NCBI GenBank assembly: GCA_030596025.1
Contig: JAUVKW010000010.1
Location: 1-36,048 of the forward strand
Length of the DNA: 36,048 nt
Direction: 5' to 3'
Source of the DNA: Bacteroidota bacterium
GTDB taxonomy: Bacteria > Bacteroidota > Bacteroidia > Bacteroidales > VadinHA17
Shown here: one piece after another, positions 7,369 through 15,330 of the stretch
Position numbering within the stretch: position 1 is the first letter of the stretch
Layout of the letters: each line of letters starts with the position of its first letter
Position numbers and translations under genes: made by a program
Notes under the pieces: generated by a model
Database searches by the model: none
Told to the model about the DNA's origin: nothing
Seen by the model: only the letters and a program-made list of their open reading frames with translations

Positions 7369-8343
7369 ATGTCTAAAATTAACCAAATAAAATCCCCTAT
7401 AAAACAAGAAATGAAAGAGTTTGATCGCTTTTTCAAATCATCTTTAAAAAGCAAGGTGCCCCTTGTTGATCTAATTACTAATTATATACTCAGAAGAAAG
7501 GGAAAGCAATTACGTCCAATGTTTGTATTTCTTTCTGCAAAAATGCTTGGTGAAATAAATGAGACCAGTTATACCGCTGCTTCCCTGATTGAGTTGTTGC
7601 ATACTGCCACCCTGATTCATGACGATGTGGTTGATGAGTCTTATGAAAGGCGTGGTTTTTTTTCCATTAATGCCCTGTGGAAATCAAAAATTGCTGTACT
7701 ATTGGGAGATTATCTTCTTTCAAAGGGTCTGTTGCTGGCACTTGAAAAAAAGGAATTAGAAATTCTCGAAATTGTTGCTGAGGCTGTCAGGGAAATTAGC
7801 GAGGGGGAGCTTTTTCAAATTCAAAAGTCCCTGAAGCTCAATATTTCTGAAGAAGAATATTTCGAAATCATAAGAAAAAAAACTGCCACACTGATCGCCG
7901 CCTGCACAGCTGCCGGAGCAAAATCTGTAGGAGCTACAGAAGAAGTTCTTGGTAAGATGAAAAAATTTGGAGAACATGCAGGAATTGCTTTTCAAATCCG
8001 GGATGATCTTTTTGATTATCAAAAAAACGGATTGGTAGGTAAACCAAAGGGTAATGATATCAAAGAAAAAAAACTTACACTTCCCCTGATTTATTCCCTG
8101 GAAAAAGCCAGCATTAGAAAAAGGAAACACATTCTGAGATTAATTGTCAGGCAGGGAAAATCATCCGGAAATCTTGAAGATATAATTCGTTTTGTTGAAG
8201 ATTCGGGAGGAATTGATTATTCCACTAAAAGAATGAACGAATATAAAAATATTGCACTTGAGTCAATTTCTTCATTTCCCGAAAACGAATCAAAACTTGC
8301 CCTGATAGAATTAGTTAATTATTCAATTGACAGAAAAAAATAG
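7369..8343 (+). CDS. Trans-isoprenyl diphosphate synthase (long chain)
   Basis: A 324-residue all-helical enzyme that extends farnesyl or geranylgeranyl diphosphate with isopentenyl diphosphate, most likely to make the menaquinone side chain (IspB-like). GKQLRP is at about 45-50. The first aspartate-rich motif is LIHDDVVDE (Asp85, Asp86, Asp89); the second is FQIRDDLFDY (Asp212, Asp213, Asp216). Product length cannot be read with confidence. The gene is divergent from the ArsR-type regulator and convergent with uvrC. Geranylgeranyl or farnesyl diphosphate synthase are less likely alternatives. Confidence 0.9.
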   Translation: MSKINQIKSPIKQEMKEFDRFFKSSLKSKVPLVDLITNYILRRKGKQLRPMFVFLSAKMLGEINETSYTAASLIELLHTATLIHDDVVDESYERRGFFSINALWKSKIAVLLGDYLLSKGLLLALEKKELEILEIVAEAVREISEGELFQIQKSLKLNISEEEYFEIIRKKTATLIAACTAAGAKSVGATEEVLGKMKKFGEHAGIAFQIRDDLFDYQKNGLVGKPKGNDIKEKKLTLPLIYSLEKASIRKRKHILRLIVRQGKSSGNLEDIIRFVEDSGGIDYSTKRMNEYKNIALESISSFPENESKLALIELVNYSIDRKK

Positions 8344-8390
8344 AATCCTGGTTATTTCCGTAAGAGAGGTGTCATTCTTCCTACCACCCC

Positions 8391-8434
8391 AACCCTCGAG
8401 TACTCGGGTTTACCCCTCCTTGAATAAAAAGGAG
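8391..8434. other. Two hairpins downstream of prenyl synthase gene
   Basis: The 8344-8655 gap between convergent genes holds no coding sequence I can support. AACC...CGAG/CTCG...GGTT (8391-8410, with the 10-bp palindrome CGAGTACTCG) is followed by CTCCTT/AAGGAG (8416-8421 and 8429-8434). Neither is followed by a T-run, so they are not clear terminators and may be decayed repeat elements. Confidence 0.45.
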
Positions 8435-8563
8435 AATTTAAGAATCTGCTATTAACAAATCTTCAGCATTTTCTTTTTTAAAAAAACAAATTATTAAAAG
8501 CCATAGACGGGGGTGAAATCTGCTGGATTTTGCAGGGAAGTGTACTGCATTGTGTAAAATATT

Positions 8564-8581
8564 TTAACTACAGGTAGTTAA
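8564..8581. other. Perfect 8-bp dyad TTAACTAC-AG-GTAGTTAA
   Basis: The arms are perfect with a 2-base centre, so it is better read as a protein-binding dyad than as an RNA hairpin. It lies about 75 bases beyond the uvrC stop codon, in the convergent gap. Function unknown. Confidence 0.4.
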
Positions 8582-8655
8582 GCGCACGAAAAACATATTA
8601 TAAGGTGCTAATATTTAGCCCCTTAGCTCAATTTGTTTGTATTCTACATATTTTC

Positions 8656-10470
8656 TCATTTAGAGGAATTTTGTAGGTATTGTTCCAAAATTTTGGCTTT
8701 TGCCTCACCAAGGATGATTTTTAGTTCTTCAAACTTTAATTTTTTAATCCTTTCCACACTTTTATATTTGGTCAATAATTTTTGAATTGACTTTGGGCCG
8801 ATTCCAATAATTTTATCAAATTCTGAATTCATAAATTCATTTGAACGTTTTTGCCTATGAAAAGAAATTCCAAATCTATGTGCTTCGTTTCTTAAATTCT
8901 GGATCAACCTTAATGATTGTGAATTTTTATCCAGATATAATGGAACAGGATCGGCAGGAACATAAATTTCCTCCAATCTTTTAGCAATCCCAAAAAGAGG
9001 AATTTTTCCTCTCAAATTTAATTCCTCCAGGGCATTTATTGCTGCATTTAGCTGCGCTTTGCCACCATCTACGAAAACAGCTTTCGGCAATTCTTTTTTT
9101 TCCTCTAATAATCTCTTATACCTGCGAAAAATAACTTCTTTCATTGAAGCATAATCATTAGCTCCCTTAACTGTTTTAATATTATAATGCCTGTATTCTC
9201 TTTTACTGGGTTTGCCGTTTCTAAAAACAACACAGGCTGCCACCGGGTTGCTCCCCTGAATATTAGAATTATCAAAGCATTCAATATGATTGGGCAGAAC
9301 TTTTAGGTGTAAGTCCTTTTTAAACGCTTCCATCAATCCTGTTTTCGTTTCCCGCAGTTTTGCCATCTCCTGTCTTTTCTTCTGTTCAAGCATAAAGTAA
9401 CCTGCATTTCTTTCTGACAGCTCAAGTAATTTTTTCTTTTCTCCTCTTTTGGGAACAATAAACTTTATCCCGGGAAGATCATATTCGGGCAAAAAGGGAA
9501 CCAGGGTTTCACGTGAAACATTTCCAAGCCTTTGATGTATTTCCGTAATTGCCAACGTGATAAGCTCTTCCTTTGTTTCCTCCAGCTTCTTTTTCATCTG
9601 CAAAGACCGGGATTGAATAATTGCCCCCCCAATTACTCTCAAATAATTTACAAAAGCAGTATTCTTATCTTCGACAATGCTAAAAACATCAATATTGGTA
9701 ATTCTGGGACTTACCACTGTAGATTTGCTTTTGTAGTTATCAATAATTTTAATTTTTCCCTTTATATATAATGCTTCTTCATACTTATAATCAGCAGAGT
9801 ATTGTTTCATCAAGGATTTAAGGTATTCCTGTAAACCATGAATATTCCCCTTCAGGATTGACCTTACATTTTCTACTATTTCCAGGTATTCTTCTTCTGT
9901 CTGCCTGCCAACACAGGGGGCTTTGCATTTCCCAAGATGGTATTCCAGGCAAATTTTAAACTTTTGTTTCTTAATGTTTTGTTCGGTAAGCTTCAGGCTG
10001 CAGGTTCTGATTGGATATAACTGCCTTATCAGATCAAGTATGGTTCTTACAAGAACCATTGAGGTGTAGGGTCCGTAATATTCTGATCCGTCATTAATTT
10101 TATTCCTTGTTGTAAATATTCTGGGAAAATTTTCATTCTTTATGCAAATCCAGGGGAAGCTTTTATCGTCCTTCAGCAGCACATTATATCTTGGCTGATA
10201 CTTCTTTATTAAATTGTTTTCAAGCAGCAGGGCATCTGACTCGGAGTCAACAACAATGTAATTCATTGATTGGATCCTGGAAACCAGAACGCGTGTTTTT
10301 CCAGTGTTTTTCTTGGTAAAATACGAGTTGACTCTCTTTTTCAGGTTTTTTGCTTTGCCAACATAGATCACCTCATCTCTATCATTAAGATATAGGTATA
10401 CGCCTGGATTATAGGGCAATAGGCTGACTTCTGATTTCAGTTTCTCTATATATTTTGTGTGTTTTGCCAC
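8656..10470 (-). CDS. uvrC: Excinuclease ABC subunit C
   Basis: A 604-residue full-length UvrC, which makes both incisions in nucleotide excision repair with UvrA and UvrB. The GIY-YIG nuclease is at about 18-95 (NPGVYLYL, YVGKAKNLKKR). A short cysteine cluster follows in the 150-190 region (RTCSLKL, KICLEYHLGKCKAPC). The UVR helix hairpin that contacts UvrB is near 210-250, the UvrC RNase H-like nuclease begins at ECFDNSNIQG, and a C-terminal helix-hairpin-helix pair contains IIGIGPKSIQKLL. A parS-like 16-mer lies inside the coding sequence. It is convergent with the prenyl synthase gene. Confidence 0.97.
   Translation of the reverse strand: MAKHTKYIEKLKSEVSLLPYNPGVYLYLNDRDEVIYVGKAKNLKKRVNSYFTKKNTGKTRVLVSRIQSMNYIVVDSESDALLLENNLIKKYQPRYNVLLKDDKSFPWICIKNENFPRIFTTRNKINDGSEYYGPYTSMVLVRTILDLIRQLYPIRTCSLKLTEQNIKKQKFKICLEYHLGKCKAPCVGRQTEEEYLEIVENVRSILKGNIHGLQEYLKSLMKQYSADYKYEEALYIKGKIKIIDNYKSKSTVVSPRITNIDVFSIVEDKNTAFVNYLRVIGGAIIQSRSLQMKKKLEETKEELITLAITEIHQRLGNVSRETLVPFLPEYDLPGIKFIVPKRGEKKKLLELSERNAGYFMLEQKKRQEMAKLRETKTGLMEAFKKDLHLKVLPNHIECFDNSNIQGSNPVAACVVFRNGKPSKREYRHYNIKTVKGANDYASMKEVIFRRYKRLLEEKKELPKAVFVDGGKAQLNAAINALEELNLRGKIPLFGIAKRLEEIYVPADPVPLYLDKNSQSLRLIQNLRNEAHRFGISFHRQKRSNEFMNSEFDKIIGIGPKSIQKLLTKYKSVERIKKLKFEELKIILGEAKAKILEQYLQNSSK
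9505..9520. promoter_or_regulatory. parS: parS-like ParB binding site within uvrC
   Basis: The plus strand reads GGTTTCACGTGAAACA, matching the classical parS palindrome TGTTTCACGTGAAACA at 15 of 16 bases (only the outermost base differs). It encodes NVSRET within uvrC. A second site lies 3 kb away. ParB loads at such sites, which normally cluster near the chromosomal origin. Confidence 0.75.
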
Positions 10471-10603
10471 AGTTATAAAAATAATACATTTTAATTAATG
10501 GCAAATTTATTGTGGAGCATAAGCAGCAAATATTTTGATTTAGGCTTGTTGGGCTTTTTGAAGAATCCGTGATTGCTCCAAAAAATAATAAATCCTGTTT
10601 TGT

Positions 10604-10715
10604 GCGGTCCGGGAAGCGCTATTTAGCTATTAAACCAGACGCTGCGGACCTGTTTGGTAGTTTGTATTGTACCAGGGGCGCTGCCCCTGGCTATTATCTG
10701 ATGCCCTTTCAGGGC
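10604..10715. repeat. Hairpin-rich dispersed repeat, copy 2
   Basis: It lies in the 340-base gap between ade and uvrC, which contains no gene I can support. GGTCCG/CGGACC and the perfect CCAGGGGC-GCT-GCCCCTGG hairpin (10672-10690) match copy 1. The third hairpin is GCCCT-TTC-AGGGC (10703-10715), where copy 1 has GCACC-GCT-GGTGC. It has the same plus-strand orientation as copy 1. Confidence 0.75.
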
Positions 10716-10810
10716 GAATAATCAGTACGTTTTTAATTGAGTAGCTATAAGCCTGTCTGCTGAAAGGTGATGAACATCTTGATATACAGGAGCTTGCCCC
10801 ATTATATCAT

Positions 10811-12466
10811 TTATTTCTTTTTGGTTATTTGTTCCTTTTCTATAAAAAGCGACACGGGTTTGAACTGCTGTACATCAAACAGGCCTTTGTCGCCTATTTT
10901 AAGCTCTGGTATAACAAGCAATGCCATAAAGGCAAGGGTCATAAAGGGGGCCTTCATTTTAGTGCAAATCAGGGATGCTTTTTTGTTTAAATCCTTATAT
11001 GCCTGAGCCACAAATTTCGGATCTGCAGTAGACATAAGTCCTGCAAGTTCTAATTTTAATATATCTGTGTTTTTTCCATCATTAACAGCAATACCGCCCC
11101 TGCACTCTATCACATTATTGATTACTTCTGTAATTTGTTCATCGCTTGAACCTATGGCAACAATATTATGACTGTCATGTGCAATGCTGGAGGCCAGGGC
11201 TCCATTTTTAATTCCGAAACCTGTTATAAATCCCACCACCGGGGGTTCAGGCACATACCTGTTAAGAACCACGATCTTAACAATATCTTCGTCAGGTAAT
11301 GCCATAGCTTCTCCGTGGTTGAGCTTAATGTTCCTGATTAACTGGCGGGTTATGAGCTCGCCATCGAGAGCTTCAATTACTCTCACCTTTTCAGACCTGC
11401 CTTTAATTTTCAGATCTGTTGATTTAATTGGCTTTGCCTCAAATTTATTTATTGGAATTGGCTGCGAATACTCAAATAAAACATCTCCATCCTTATAAAC
11501 AGGAGACCCGTCTATCCAGGTTTCCAGGATATTGAAATTCTCAGGATTATCAATAATAATCAGGTCAGCAGGATCTCCGACTCTTAATATACATCCAGCC
11601 AGCCGGTAATGTCTGATTGGATTTATAATAGCAGCCGTAAGCAAATTAAATATATCCAGACCCTTATTTAATCCTTTCTGTATCAGCCGGTTTATATGTC
11701 CTGCCATCAAATCATCCGGATGTAAATCATCTGAACAAAGCATTACTTTATCAGGATATTTATCAATAAGATTATGTAATTTTTCAAAGTTCCTTGCTGC
11801 GCTTCCTTCCCGGATCTGTATCATCATGCCGGCATCAATTTTTTCTTCAGCTTCTTCAATCGTTGAGCATTCATGATCTGTTGAAATCCCGGCAGCTACA
11901 TACTTTATTAAGTCATTTCCGGAAATTCCCGGAGCATGTCCGTCTATTGGTTTATTTATGCGTTTCGCGTAATTAATTTTTTTTACTACATCCCTGTCTG
12001 AAAATATTACTCCCGGGTAGTTCATCATTTCTGACATATATTTTATGTCACTCCTCTCGATTAATTCTTTTACATCACCAGGCCCTATAATCTCTCCTGA
12101 TGTTTCAAAAGAAGTAGCTGGAACACAGGAGGGCACACCAAAATTGAATTTAAAGGGGACCCTGTTTCCGTCATTTATCATATATTCTATTCCCTTTTTC
12201 CCCAGCACATTCCCAATCTCGTGGGGGTCAGATACGCAGGATACTGTTCCGTGCCTCACAGCTAATTTCGCAAATGCTCCGGGAGAAAGCATAGAGCTTT
12301 CAATATGTATATGAGAATCTATAAGTCCTGGCAAAATATATGTTGCATCTTTTTCTTTACTTACCTTTTGTATTCTGGTAATTCTTCCATTCTCAATATA
12401 GATCTCTCCGTAATAAATCACTTTATTAATTACGTCTACAATATTTCCTTTAATTATTTTTTTCAT
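10811..12466 (-). CDS. ade: Adenine deaminase
   Basis: A metal-dependent amidohydrolase-fold enzyme of about 550 residues that converts adenine to hypoxanthine in purine salvage. Diagnostic segments are PGLIDSHIHIESSM (metal histidines), VSDPHEIGNVLG, DGHAPG and STDHE in the barrel, and IAHDSHNIVAIGSSD in the C-terminal adenine-deaminase domain. An ATG at 12490 would add eight residues (MFHVERKN), but those codons are the parS site and the ATG overlaps the mnmG stop. I prefer the ATG at 12466 (MKKIIKGNIVD), which starts the usual N-terminal strand. It lies directly downstream of mnmG. Confidence 0.93.
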   Translation of the reverse strand: MKKIIKGNIVDVINKVIYYGEIYIENGRITRIQKVSKEKDATYILPGLIDSHIHIESSMLSPGAFAKLAVRHGTVSCVSDPHEIGNVLGKKGIEYMINDGNRVPFKFNFGVPSCVPATSFETSGEIIGPGDVKELIERSDIKYMSEMMNYPGVIFSDRDVVKKINYAKRINKPIDGHAPGISGNDLIKYVAAGISTDHECSTIEEAEEKIDAGMMIQIREGSAARNFEKLHNLIDKYPDKVMLCSDDLHPDDLMAGHINRLIQKGLNKGLDIFNLLTAAIINPIRHYRLAGCILRVGDPADLIIIDNPENFNILETWIDGSPVYKDGDVLFEYSQPIPINKFEAKPIKSTDLKIKGRSEKVRVIEALDGELITRQLIRNIKLNHGEAMALPDEDIVKIVVLNRYVPEPPVVGFITGFGIKNGALASSIAHDSHNIVAIGSSDEQITEVINNVIECRGGIAVNDGKNTDILKLELAGLMSTADPKFVAQAYKDLNKKASLICTKMKAPFMTLAFMALLVIPELKIGDKGLFDVQQFKPVSLFIEKEQITKKK

Positions 12467-12473
12467 GTTTTTT

Positions 12474-12489
12474 CGTTCCACGTGGAACA
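12474..12489. promoter_or_regulatory. parS: parS-like ParB binding site at mnmG/ade junction
   Basis: The minus strand reads TGTTCCACGTGGAACG, matching the parS palindrome TGTTCCACGTGGAACA at 15 of 16 bases. It sits immediately after the mnmG stop codon. The core differs from the uvrC site (TTCCACGTGGAA against TTTCACGTGAAA), but both variants fit the known parS consensus. Read as protein it gives MFHVE, a spurious N-terminus often seen when genes are called through parS. Confidence 0.8.
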
Positions 12490-14361
12490 TTATCTGCCTA
12501 TAAAAACTAAAAGTACTGAAATATCTGAGGGAGAGACCCCAATAATTCTGCTAGCCTGGCCAATTGTTTTTGGTTTTATTTTTTTTAATTTTTGTCTTCC
12601 CTCTGTTGAAATTGACTTCATCTCTTCAAAAACAACTTCTTCCGGTATTCTAATATGCTCCAGCCTCTTTATTTTATCTGCCATTAATCTTTCCCTGGCA
12701 ATATATCCTGAATATTTTATCATAATTTCAACCGACTCTATAATCTCCCTTTTCAGCGCTCCTAAATTTTTTACCTTTTCTCTAAGTTGTTTTGAGTTTT
12801 TTTCAATATGCACAAATTTTATCTCTGGTCTCTTTAGTAATTCCGAAGCTTTTACAGATTGTTTAAGAATACTAGTTTTTTGCATTTTTAACTCTTCGTT
12901 AATCTCTTCAGGCCTAACAGACAACTTTTTTACAAACTCTATTATTTTATCTCTCAAAATATACTTTCTCTCACATAGCTCCCATCTTTCTATACTTGCC
13001 AATCCAATTTTATAAGCTTTTTCGGTTAGTCGTTTATCTGCATCATCCTGTCTTAGCAGTATTCTATACTCTGCTCTCGATGTAAACATTCTATATGGCT
13101 CATCTACTCCTTTTGTAACCAGATCGTCTATTAGAACGCCTATATAGGCCTCATCACGTTGCAAAATTAATTCATCCTTTCCTTCAACTTCTAAATGTGC
13201 ATTTATTCCAGCAATCAGACCCTGAGCTCCTGCCTCTTCATACCCGGTAGTTCCATTTACCTGTCCGGCAAAAAACAGGTTTTTTATTAGTTTTGTTTCC
13301 ATTGTATGATACAGCTGTGTAGGATCGAAATAGTCATACTCTATAGCATATCCCGGCCTGAATATTTTAGCCTTTTCAAACCCCTGTATTTTCCTCAACC
13401 CTTCATATTGAACCTTCCATGGAAGTGAAGATGCAAATCCATTTAAATAATATTCTACACCGTTTAAACCCTCAGGTTCAAGAAATAATTGGTGTTTGTC
13501 TTTGTCGGCAAACGTTACAATTTTATCTTCAATGCTTGGACAATATCTCGGTCCAATACTCGAAATAGTTCCATCGAAAAGTGGAGAATCCTTAATACCC
13601 GTTTCTAATGTAGAATGAACCTCATTGTCAGTATGAGCGATATAACAACTCAACTGCTTATCAATGGGTTTATTATAATTTAAATACGAGAAATATCCGC
13701 CACCCTCATCTCCCTTTTGTTCTGTAAGCTTAGAAAAATCAATGGACCTTCCGTCTATTCTGGCTGGAGTACCGGTTTTCATTCTGCCCTTTGTAAATCC
13801 AATTTTCTCAAGAGAATCAGATAAACCCATAGATGGTGGCTCAGCCAGTCTTCCCCCTGCATCCTTTTTCTGACCTATATGTATTAGTCCATTCAGGAAT
13901 GTTCCGCTAGTAAGTATAACAGTTTTAGCAAATATCTCAACACCCATCTTCGTTCTTATTCCACGTACAATCCTATTCTCAATTATAATCTCCTCCACCA
14001 TATCCTGCCAAAAATCCAAATTCTTTATTCCTTCCAGGACAGTTCTCCATTCTTCTGAAAATTTCATCCTGTCACATTGCGCCCTGGGGCTCCACATTGC
14101 AGGACCCTTTGATCTGTTTAACATTCTGAACTGTATCATAGACTTATCACTAACCAGGCCCGAATAGCCACCCAGGGCATCTATCTCCCTGACTATCTGC
14201 CCTTTAGCAATGCCCCCCATTGCCGGATTACATGACATCTGTGCTATTTTTGTCATATCCATAGTAACAAGCATCACTTTTGATCCAAGATTTGCTGCTG
14301 CTGCTGCAGCCTCGCTGCCTGCATGACCGGCACCAATAACCAATACATCGTAACTTTGCAT
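12490..14361 (-). CDS. mnmG: tRNA uridine-5-carboxymethylaminomethyl modification enzyme MnmG
   Basis: A 623-residue FAD protein that, with MnmE, modifies the wobble uridine of several tRNAs. The N-terminal Rossmann motif is DVLVIGAGHAGSEAA (Gly10-Gly15). Two GidA signatures follow: CNPAMGGIAKGQIVREIDALGG near residues 43-65 and QVNGTTGYEEAGAQGLIAGINA near 365-390. The C-terminal helical domain ends with QASRIIGVSPSDISVLL. Length is normal. The gene is followed by a parS-like site and ade, and mnmG is often close to chromosome partition loci in bacteria. Confidence 0.98.
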   Translation of the reverse strand: MQSYDVLVIGAGHAGSEAAAAAANLGSKVMLVTMDMTKIAQMSCNPAMGGIAKGQIVREIDALGGYSGLVSDKSMIQFRMLNRSKGPAMWSPRAQCDRMKFSEEWRTVLEGIKNLDFWQDMVEEIIIENRIVRGIRTKMGVEIFAKTVILTSGTFLNGLIHIGQKKDAGGRLAEPPSMGLSDSLEKIGFTKGRMKTGTPARIDGRSIDFSKLTEQKGDEGGGYFSYLNYNKPIDKQLSCYIAHTDNEVHSTLETGIKDSPLFDGTISSIGPRYCPSIEDKIVTFADKDKHQLFLEPEGLNGVEYYLNGFASSLPWKVQYEGLRKIQGFEKAKIFRPGYAIEYDYFDPTQLYHTMETKLIKNLFFAGQVNGTTGYEEAGAQGLIAGINAHLEVEGKDELILQRDEAYIGVLIDDLVTKGVDEPYRMFTSRAEYRILLRQDDADKRLTEKAYKIGLASIERWELCERKYILRDKIIEFVKKLSVRPEEINEELKMQKTSILKQSVKASELLKRPEIKFVHIEKNSKQLREKVKNLGALKREIIESVEIMIKYSGYIARERLMADKIKRLEHIRIPEEVVFEEMKSISTEGRQKLKKIKPKTIGQASRIIGVSPSDISVLLVFIGR

Positions 14362-14410
14362 TTCAAAAATTTTTACAAAGATACGATAAGCTAATTTTGT
14401 AATAAAATGA

Positions 14411-14851
14411 TTATTTCAGGTCAGGATTTACAATTTGACCCATGTAGTAGTTTTCCTTCTCACGAATAACTAATATCTCCCTTTTTAATTTGTCATTATA
14501 TCCTAATAAATGAAGCAGGCCATGAATAATTACACGATTTACCTCGCTTTCAGTCTCCGCGTCATACTTAGCAGAATTCTCCAAAATACGATCATAGCTA
14601 ATGAATATATCCCCTGATATTTCATTTTTAATATTATAATTAAATGTTATAACATCAGTATAAAGGTCATGTTTTAAGTATTTCCTATTAATTTCTTTTA
14701 GCTCTTCGTCTCCCATAAATATAATATTTATCTCACCAGGAATTTTTTTCTCCTTTAGAATAACAGCTTTAAGCCAATCTTTTGTTGGCTTAACGTTTCC
14801 GCGCTTATAATACTTATGTTCTGAATGTATGTGTATGGGCACTTCAGGCAA
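14411..14851 (-). CDS. ybeY: Endoribonuclease YbeY
   Basis: A 146-residue rRNA maturation factor and single-strand endoribonuclease. KYLKHDLYTDVITFNY (about 57-72) and VIIHGLLHLLGYND (107-120) are the family hallmarks. The metal motif H-x3-H-x5-H is present as His110 and His114, but the third position is Asp120 instead of His. Aspartate here is, from memory, common in relatives, so the enzyme is probably active. Its start overlaps the end of the RsbW-like gene by eight bases, and mnmG follows 49 bases after its stop. Confidence 0.9.
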   Translation of the reverse strand: MPEVPIHIHSEHKYYKRGNVKPTKDWLKAVILKEKKIPGEINIIFMGDEELKEINRKYLKHDLYTDVITFNYNIKNEISGDIFISYDRILENSAKYDAETESEVNRVIIHGLLHLLGYNDKLKREILVIREKENYYMGQIVNPDLK

Positions 14852-15257
14852 TATTGAAAATTAATTCCACTCCGGCACCATTATCCAGGAAATTCACCTC
14901 ATCGGAAAGATGATTCATTAGGAATACTCCTCGGCCATGAATATTTTCAATGTTCTCTGGGGCAGTTGGGTCGGGTATATGATCATAATCAAATCCTGGA
15001 CCTTCATCCTGAATAATAATTCTTAGTTTTTCATTATTGTTTTCCACTCCTATGGCAACAATTTTGTCAGGATTTGACTTATTCCCGTGAACTATGCTGT
15101 TGTTAACAGCTTCGATGGAGGCAATAAGCACCTTTCCATACATATCTGACTCCAATGAGTATATTACGGAAATTTCATCTATAAGCTTTTCAACCTCTCG
15201 TAGATTCTCCGGAATAGAGTTAATTTTTATCTCTCGTTCCATATTTATGCTAAACAT
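14844..15257 (-). CDS. RsbW/SpoIIAB-like ATP-binding protein
   Basis: A 137-residue stand-alone GHKL ATPase domain. The N box is ASIEAVNNSIVHGN (about 47-60), the G1 box DEGPGFD and the G2 box HGRGVFLM. Family members bind and phosphorylate an STAS-domain antagonist and may sequester a sigma factor, but no antagonist or sigma gene is visible nearby. Its position ahead of ybeY, with an eight-base overlap, suggests co-expression. Function beyond anti-sigma-like kinase is undetermined. Confidence 0.85.
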   Translation of the reverse strand: MFSINMEREIKINSIPENLREVEKLIDEISVIYSLESDMYGKVLIASIEAVNNSIVHGNKSNPDKIVAIGVENNNEKLRIIIQDEGPGFDYDHIPDPTAPENIENIHGRGVFLMNHLSDEVNFLDNGAGVELIFNIA

Positions 15258-15330
15258 ATTGCTTCAAAATTCAAACGCATATAACTTATACTCTAAAAAC
15301 ACTAAAAAGTTACATCTATTATCAACATTT

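Noticed and set aside
10767-11006. 79-codon plus-strand frame opposite the end of ade
   Set aside because: It is mostly antisense to the conserved C-terminus of adenine deaminase and has no recognisable features.
12467-12490. Eight-residue N-terminal extension (MFHVERKN) of adenine deaminase
   Set aside because: The codons are the parS-like site and overlap the mnmG stop; the family N-terminus begins at the ATG at 12466.
12305-13015. 236-codon open frame on the plus strand opposite mnmG and ade
   Set aside because: It is a shadow of mnmG read antisense; the translation is low-complexity hydrophobic (Phe/Ser/Ile rich) and matches no family, while the minus frame is clearly MnmG.
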